DNA from: Candidatus Shapirobacteria bacterium UBA2283
GTDB taxonomy: Bacteria > Patescibacteriota > Microgenomatia > UBA12405
Length of the DNA stretch: 9,022 bases
Assembly: GCA_002345725.1 (NCBI GenBank)
Contig: DDWP01000065.1
Location: 1 to 9,022 of the forward strand
Direction of reading: 5' to 3'
Part shown: one piece after another, positions 5,818 through 9,022 of the stretch
Layout: every line of letters begins with the position of its first letter
How positions within the stretch are numbered: the stretch's first letter is position 1
Translations under genes and position numbers: made by a program
Notes under the pieces: generated by a model
Told to the model about the DNA's origin: nothing
The model's input: the letters and a program-made list of their open reading frames with translations, nothing else
Database searches by the model: none

Positions 5818-5848
5818 TAAGGCTATGCAAGAGAGAAAATAAGGGGAA
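5818..5848 (-). repeat. direct repeat copy B (upstream of the 165-aa gene)
   Basis: Second copy of the 31-bp repeat, 27/31 identical to 5186-5216. The -35-like TTGCAT (5830-5825) is kept, but 17 bp downstream lies GC-rich CCCGCG instead of a -10 box, so this copy is not a promoter in the same way. A short GC palindrome (CCCGCGGG at 5800-5807) with T-rich sequence after it follows on the transcribed strand. Confidence 0.8.
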
Positions 5849-5860
5849 ACAATAAAAACT

Positions 5861-5890
5861 AATTTATATTTAAAATTTTTAATTTTTAAT
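5861..5890 (-). repeat. AT-only repeat downstream of the 144-aa gene
   Basis: This A/T-only stretch shares 19 identical consecutive bases (5868-5886) with the rplB-rpsS gap (1168-1186). It lies after the 144-aa gene's terminator and before repeat copy B. Low complexity limits the weight of the match. Confidence 0.45.
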
Positions 5891-5916
5891 CAACTTTTAA
5901 TGATTAAGTTCTTAAT

Positions 5917-5947
5917 TTGTAAAACAAACCCCACCGGATGGCGGGGT
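5917..5947 (-). terminator. intrinsic terminator of the 144-aa gene
   Basis: On the transcribed strand, ACCCCGCC pairs with GGTGGGGT around an ATCC loop (arms 5940-5947 and 5928-5935), followed by a T-rich tail TTGTTTTAC. One position pairs only as a G-U wobble in the minus-strand RNA and would be an A-C mismatch in the plus-strand RNA, so the orientation is toward lower coordinates. It lies 36 nt beyond the stop codon of the 144-aa gene. Confidence 0.85.
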
Positions 5948-5983
5948 ATGAAGTTAGCAAACTTAAAGAATCACACGAAATAT

Positions 5984-6418
5984 CTAACTACGAGGAATAG
6001 GACCACCAAAACCCTTTCTCATATCTGGATCCAAGAGACCTTCTTGTTTAAATTTAATTCCTAGTTTTGGCTCAAGTTCCGCTGCTAGTTCCCTCATGTC
6101 CGCGACCTGGTTTCCATCAACTGAATCTAATTTTGGCCGAAAACCTTCACCGAACTGACAATCTTTCTCTACAGCAACCCTGGCTTTGTCAATTAACTCA
6201 GCTTCTTGTTTGGCGGATAGAATATCTCCTTCGATTTTGACAACATTAGTTACCTTATCAAATCCTTCTCTGATTAATTCTCCAACAGCATGTGTGGGCA
6301 TGGCGGTGACCATAACTTCACCTGTGGGCCTGAAGGTTGTATTGTCCATGAGAAGCCGACTACTAATAGAATAATTACCACGTTGACCATCTGGGTGTTG
6401 AACAAAGATCTGTGTCAT
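5984..6418 (-). CDS. unrecognised 144-aa soluble protein
   Basis: I do not recognise this protein. It has no signal peptide and no membrane segment. The N-terminal third is beta-prone (IFVQHPDGQRGNYSISSRLL, residues 4-23, then VMVTAMP at 35-41). The middle has a helix rich in Glu, Ala and Lys (about 68-85). The C-terminus ends in a Gly/Pro-rich tail (KGFGGPIPRS). It has a promoter and an intrinsic terminator of its own, so it is probably a one-gene unit, although no terminator was seen after the upstream 196-aa gene. No clear Shine-Dalgarno sequence precedes the ATG. Confidence 0.8.
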   Translation of the reverse strand: MTQIFVQHPDGQRGNYSISSRLLMDNTTFRPTGEVMVTAMPTHAVGELIREGFDKVTNVVKIEGDILSAKQEAELIDKARVAVEKDCQFGEGFRPKLDSVDGNQVADMRELAAELEPKLGIKFKQEGLLDPDMRKGFGGPIPRS

Positions 6419-6444
6419 ATTTTTTCAAATGTTTAATTATCTTC

Positions 6445-6472
6445 ATCTTATAAGAAAAAGAAAGAAAGTCAA
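6445..6472 (-). promoter_or_regulatory. promoter of the 144-aa gene
   Basis: The -35 box TTGACT (5 of 6 consensus) is at 6472-6467, the spacer is 16 bp and T/C-rich, and the -10 box TAAGAT is at 6450-6445. An overlapping TATAAG at 6452-6447 would give a 14-bp spacer and is less likely. The predicted leader is about 20 nt and lacks a clear Shine-Dalgarno sequence. Confidence 0.6.
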
Positions 6473-6519
6473 TACAATCGTGACGACCGAACAAAGCTTA
6501 CTTGGTTAGATGCGCTACT

Positions 6520-7110
6520 CTAATCACTATCTGGACCAACAGGCAAGTTAAACAGATCTCCTGCTAGTCCATTTGATTCATCACCTTTGGCAACTTGAAG
6601 TCGCGCCAGGGTTTGTTCAGGCGACAAAGGAATACGGTCATTAGCTAAATTGGAAATGTCAAACCAACCTTTCTGACCTTCAAAAATTAAACTAATGACT
6701 TGATTGTCGTCTGTCTTGCCGAGCAGATCTTGATGTAAATTCTCAACGACATGCCTGCGAATATAATCGGCCTGCAGAACCATTTGTCTCCTAAGCTGGG
6801 ACTCGATCAATTCAATAGACCTGCGCCGATCTAAAACAAGATTGTTCCGAACACGATCTTCGTCATAAACACCAATAGCTTGGGTTGCTGCTTTATTCCT
6901 GGAGTTCCAGCGGAGTTCATCAGCACTGACATAGATTCCCAATGCACCAGAGATCTTTCTTCTGGCATCAATGGCTTCCATTAATATCTGTCCTGACCAC
7001 TCCGGAATTTTACCGGATTCAACAACTCCATCAATATACGTTAAATCATCAGCTCTTATTTGTTGCAAATATCGCTCGGCCTCAGCAACAGGAGTTTCTT
7101 TTTTAGTCAT
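6520..7110 (-). CDS. unrecognised 196-aa helical, charged protein
   Basis: I do not recognise this protein. It is predicted soluble, with long charged helices: residues 8-20, an Arg-rich stretch at 86-122 (RVRNN, DRRRSIE, QLRRQM, YIRRH), and a C-terminal helix near 163-176. A GWFDISNL segment (148-155) may form a small beta element. The C-terminus is acidic and Gly/Pro-rich. No nuclease, kinase or DNA-binding motif is evident. A candidate promoter places the transcription start at or beside the ATG, which favours leaderless translation from 7110. I see no terminator in the 101 nt before the 144-aa gene. Confidence 0.8.
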   Translation of the reverse strand: MTKKETPVAEAERYLQQIRADDLTYIDGVVESGKIPEWSGQILMEAIDARRKISGALGIYVSADELRWNSRNKAATQAIGVYDEDRVRNNLVLDRRRSIELIESQLRRQMVLQADYIRRHVVENLHQDLLGKTDDNQVISLIFEGQKGWFDISNLANDRIPLSPEQTLARLQVAKGDESNGLAGDLFNLPVGPDSD

Positions 7111-7117
7111 ATATATT

Positions 7118-7146
7118 TATATAACATAAAATAACATCTAATGTAA
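7118..7146 (-). promoter_or_regulatory. candidate leaderless promoter of the 196-aa gene
   Basis: TTACAT at 7146-7141 and TATATA at 7123-7118 are separated by exactly 17 bp. The -10 box ends 7 nt before the ATG (7110), so initiation would fall at or next to the start codon. The region is extremely AT-rich, which raises the chance of a false match. Confidence 0.45.
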
Positions 7147-7180
7147 TAACACCCCCCTTTGGCAAACTTTGGAAGATATG

Positions 7181-7223
7181 AAAGTGCCACGCCTTCGACT
7201 TCGCTTAGACTCGCAATGACGTG
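7181..7223 (-). repeat. REP-like element with GTCATTGCGAG motif
   Basis: On the minus strand this reads CACGTCATTGCGAG, then a GCGAAGTCGAAGG core, then CGTGGCACTTTC. From memory, GTCATTGCGAG...GAAGGCGTGGCAATC-type palindromic elements occur dispersed between genes in many unrelated bacteria. Here the closing arm has GGCAC where such elements usually have GGCAA, so the terminal pairing ATTGC/GCAAT is damaged. No other copy is present in the window. Confidence 0.55.
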
Positions 7224-7244
7224 TATGTAGGCAGATTCATATTA

Positions 7245-7302
7245 AGGAACAAACACTCGCCAGAGGCGGGCAGGCTCCGACTTGTTCCTACTTGGGAGTA
7301 GG
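7245..7302. repeat. nested and overlapping inverted repeats
   Basis: AGGAACAA (7245-7252) and TTGTTCCT (7282-7289) are perfect inverted complements. Inside lies a smaller hairpin, CGCC-AGA-GGCG (7258-7268), followed by GGCAGGC. Overlapping the outer right arm is CCTACT-TGGG-AGTAGG (7287-7302), which would compete with the larger stem. No T-run follows on either strand, so terminator function is unlikely. This could be a miniature mobile-element remnant or a structured RNA. Confidence 0.65.
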
Positions 7303-7398
7303 TACCGATATTTAGAAATCAAAAAGGTTACTTGAGAAATTTACAATATTTAAGTTTCTTAAGATGATATTGTTACTTTAATTGACATTAATATAGTA

Positions 7399-7440
7399 AA
7401 ATAATCCCCCTGTGTCTTTTGGCGAATTGGGGGATTATTT
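7399..7440. terminator. intrinsic terminator of the 206/81-aa gene pair
   Basis: AAATAATCCCCC (7399-7410) and GGGGGATTATTT (7429-7440) form a perfect 12-bp stem with an 18-nt loop, starting 14 nt beyond the stop of the 81-aa gene. The A/T ends of the stem supply a short U-rich tract in either direction. With all neighbouring genes on the minus strand, it most likely ends the two-gene unit. Confidence 0.8.
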
Positions 7441-7454
7441 AAACACTGGTAAAC

Positions 7455-7700
7455 TTAGATTTCTGAATCTGGATTTTCAGTAACATCGTTACCAATTATT
7501 TCGAGGATTTTTTGAGTACGGTCGAGAATCTGATCTTCATTGGCAAGCATAAAATCTCTTTCAATGGCTAAAAACTGACCGATTTCATCGATTTGATCTT
7601 CAGTTAGATTATCGAGTCGGTCAATTATTTTTAATTTGACAGCATCGGTGATCCAGAAACTATTTTTGAGGAGCGTCAGTAAAGCAGTTTTTTTGTCCAT
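7455..7700 (-). CDS. unrecognised 81-aa all-helical protein
   Basis: I do not recognise this small protein. It is predicted to be almost entirely alpha-helical: LLTLLKNSFW (7-16), KLKIIDRLDNL (22-32), EDQIDEIGQFLAIERDF (34-50) and EDQILDRTQKILEIIG (55-70), with an acidic tail. The hydrophobic spacing suits a small helical bundle. It begins 2 nt after the stop of the 206-aa gene and ends at a terminator, so the two are cotranscribed and may act together. Toxin-antitoxin function is possible on layout alone, but no family motif supports it. Confidence 0.78.
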   Translation of the reverse strand: MDKKTALLTLLKNSFWITDAVKLKIIDRLDNLTEDQIDEIGQFLAIERDFMLANEDQILDRTQKILEIIGNDVTENPDSEI

Positions 7701-7702
7701 AA

Positions 7703-8323
7703 TTAGTTAGATCTATTAAAAGGTAACTTTTTAAATACTTCAGCGGCTTTACCGGCAGCTTTTGTTTTCATACCACCAATTCTATCTTTGACGGCTTTAA
7801 GCTCTGGACTTTCTCCAACTATTTTTAAAGCCTCACCCATAACTCTGGCCTGTTGAAGGGTTGTATCAATAACTACGAGATTACCTTTTACCGCTGCCCC
7901 GACCAGTTCAGCACCAGGGACAAATACACCCGCCGCAGCAGACAGCCGATCTATAGTAACATTTGCTTTTTCTACTAATGCAGATTTTTGTGGAGGGTGT
8001 TCTACAAGACTATGGGTGACGTTATTAATGGCAAGGTCCTTCAATCCTTTACCTAGGCCTTTGTCTAACCCAGGAACTCGATTCGTAAGTTCTTTGGCTG
8101 CAGCGGTAGTTAAAGTTTCTGCTAACTGGGCAAGATGATTAGCACCAATACTTTTTAATTCCCCAACAACAGCTTGTAATTGCTGTTTTGTTGTACCTCT
8201 GACAATCATTTCAGCGGTTTCATTTTCTGGCGTATTACGACTATCAATTTCAGCAGCAACTTGGGGGCCAGTTAAAGGAATTATTTCATCAGGATGGGGA
8301 TATTCTTGTCTTGGTTCAGGCAT
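7703..8323 (-). CDS. unrecognised 206-aa protein with central hydrophobic segment
   Basis: I do not recognise this protein. The N-terminal ~38 residues are Pro/Glu-rich and probably disordered. Helical, Ala-rich segments follow (about 45-80), then a Gly/Lys repeat GLDKGLGKGLKDL (85-97). Residues 128-152 are mainly hydrophobic with Ala and Gly (SAAAGVFVPGAELVGAAVKG and LVVI); this could be an amphipathic or membrane-associated segment, but internal Glu and Lys argue against a simple transmembrane helix. The C-terminus is basic. It is the first gene of a two-gene unit with a strong promoter, isolated from fusA by a terminator. Confidence 0.8.
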   Translation of the reverse strand: MPEPRQEYPHPDEIIPLTGPQVAAEIDSRNTPENETAEMIVRGTTKQQLQAVVGELKSIGANHLAQLAETLTTAAAKELTNRVPGLDKGLGKGLKDLAINNVTHSLVEHPPQKSALVEKANVTIDRLSAAAGVFVPGAELVGAAVKGNLVVIDTTLQQARVMGEALKIVGESPELKAVKDRIGGMKTKAAGKAAEVFKKLPFNRSN

Positions 8324-8377
8324 TATTTATTTAATTTGTAATTTTATATGACTATGTATATTAACAAATACCCACTG

Positions 8378-8406
8378 ACTATAAAATGTTTCGTGCGTCT
8401 TGGCAA
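8378..8406 (-). promoter_or_regulatory. strong sigma70-type promoter of the 206/81-aa unit
   Basis: TTGCCA (8406-8401; 5 of 6 consensus) and TATAGT (8383-8378; 5 of 6) are separated by exactly 17 bp. The predicted start near 8371 gives an AT-rich leader of about 48 nt without a visible Shine-Dalgarno sequence. It lies about 130 nt beyond the fusA terminator, so the unit is independently transcribed. Confidence 0.7.
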
Positions 8407-8530
8407 ATCATGCTTTATCGGAACTAGTTTTTAAAATCAATTATATTTTATAGACAAGATAGTTGGCACCGACGCTAAAAGTTGTTTAAGTGTCTTATGA
8501 TGCTTAGATTACTTAAGTAAACTCAATATA

Positions 8531-8565
8531 AAAACAAAAAATCCCCCGATTGCTCAGGGGATTTT
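8531..8565 (-). terminator. intrinsic terminator of fusA
   Basis: AAAATCCCC (8565-8557 on the transcribed strand) pairs with GGGGATTTT (8546-8538) around a 10-nt loop. It is followed by a T-tract, TTTTTGTTTT (8540-8531), which overlaps the stem end. It begins 17 nt beyond the fusA stop codon, in the ideal position and orientation to end the fusA transcript. Confidence 0.9.
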
Positions 8566-8582
8566 GAAAGTTAAAAATACTT

Positions 8583-9022
8583 TTATTCTTTATCTGATCC
8601 GGTCTTGATGGTCAATTTTTCTTGGATATCTCGGGGAACAGGATCGTAATGGGATGGTTCCATGTAGAAAGATCCACGACCTTGAGTCAAAGATCTGATG
8701 ACAGTGGCGTAACCACGGACTGCTTCCAAAGGAATGAAAGCAATAATGGTGGTGAAACCCATAGCATCAGTAGTACCGTTAATCTGACCTCGACGAGAAG
8801 ACAAGTCTCCGATAACTGTACCCAAGAATTCAGAAGGTGTGGCCACCTCCATTTTCATGATAGGTTCTAGAACAAGTGGTCGAGCTTTCTGGAAACCATC
8901 CTTGATAGCATAGTTACCGGCAAGTTTGAAAGCTTGCTCAGATGAATCGACATCATGGTAAGAACCATCGTAGACAGTAACTTTAATATCGGTACATGGA
9001 TAACCAGCAATAATACCTTTAG
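8583..9022 (-). CDS. fusA: elongation factor G, C-terminal 145 residues (partial)
   Basis: EF-G drives GTP-dependent translocation. The frame is open from base 9022, so the gene's 5' part (G domain to most of domain IV) is outside the window. The visible part starts in domain IV, with the conserved YDGSYHDVDSSE (residues 17-28) and FKLAGNYAIKDGF. Domain V follows: LEPIMKMEV (51-59), IGDLSSRRGQI (70-80) and GYATVIRSLTQGRGSF (103-118), all typical of bacterial EF-G. An ATG at 8858 is internal and not the start. An intrinsic terminator follows, although in many bacteria fusA is directly followed by tuf; here five unrelated genes lie between. Confidence 0.97.
   Translation of the reverse strand, partial: KGIIAGYPCTDIKVTVYDGSYHDVDSSEQAFKLAGNYAIKDGFQKARPLVLEPIMKMEVATPSEFLGTVIGDLSSRRGQINGTTDAMGFTTIIAFIPLEAVRGYATVIRSLTQGRGSFYMEPSHYDPVPRDIQEKLTIKTGSDKE

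Larger units (their letters stand above)
7111..7454. other. 344-bp gene-free gap with palindromic elements
   Basis: No gene is supported in this gap. From the high-coordinate side it holds the terminator of the 81-aa gene, an AT-rich stretch (about 7303-7398), a cluster of nested inverted repeats (7245-7302), a REP-like element (7181-7223), a C-run (CCCCCC near 7152-7157) and the candidate promoter of the 196-aa gene. The central 120 bp is clearly richer in G and C than the flanks, which suggests one or more inserted repeat elements. Confidence 0.7.

Noticed and set aside
5802..5830. Promoter from repeat copy B
   Set aside because: The -35-like TTGCAT is present, but the position 17 bp downstream is CCCGCG, so no -10 box exists.
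7382..7402. Plus-strand promoter from TTGACA at 7382-7387
   Set aside because: The only -10-like hexamer (TAAAAT) is 9 bp away, far too close, and no plus-strand gene follows.
1..9022. TGA recoding, as in some Patescibacteria lineages
   Set aside because: No stop here is TGA, but all proteins have normal lengths and families under the standard code, and no interrupted frame needs TGA readthrough. Thirteen stops are too few to decide.

Overview
The window is one long minus-strand arrangement of translation genes. Read in the direction of transcription (high to low coordinates) it runs: the 3' part of fusA (EF-G), five genes I do not recognise, tuf (EF-Tu), then the S10 ribosomal-protein cluster rpsJ-rplC-rplD-rplW-rplB-rpsS-rplV-rpsC, with rpsC cut by the window edge. 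I saw no convincing plus-strand gene, tRNA, rRNA, CRISPR array or transposase. All 13 visible stop codons are TAA or TAG; none is TGA.

The DNA is AT-rich and bacterial. Several features suggest a Candidate Phyla Radiation (Patescibacteria) genome, perhaps of the Microgenomates type: shortened or extended ribosomal proteins (L2 lacks its usual N-terminus, L22 has an N-terminal tail), an EF-Tu with an unusual switch I, small unrecognised proteins between fusA and tuf, AT-only intergenic repeats, and a scarcity of Shine-Dalgarno sequences. This placement is an inference from character, not from a database match.

Region 1 (1-3930) is the ribosomal cluster. Gaps are 1-6 nt except for 35 nt before rpsS and 64 nt before rpsJ, and I see no Shine-Dalgarno sequences, so translational coupling is likely. 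A perfect 12-bp hairpin (3892-3921) lies between tuf and rpsJ. Region 2 (3931-5263) is tuf, with a good sigma70-type promoter (TTGCAT, 17 bp, TACAAT) and the only clear Shine-Dalgarno sequence in the window. This promoter probably drives both tuf and the S10 cluster.

Region 3 (5264-8323) holds the five unrecognised genes. They form at least three transcription units of their own: a 206-aa plus 81-aa pair with a strong promoter and a terminator, a 196-aa gene, a 144-aa gene with promoter and terminator, and a 165-aa gene with a STAS-like pattern. For the 196-aa and 165-aa genes the -10 box sits only 6-7 nt before the ATG, which predicts leaderless mRNA. Two near-identical 31-bp repeats flank the 165-aa gene, and one of them contains the -35 box of the tuf promoter. 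A 344-bp gap (7111-7454) holds several palindromic elements. Region 4 (8531-9022) is the EF-G C-terminus followed by a classic intrinsic terminator, so fusA transcription is separated from what follows.
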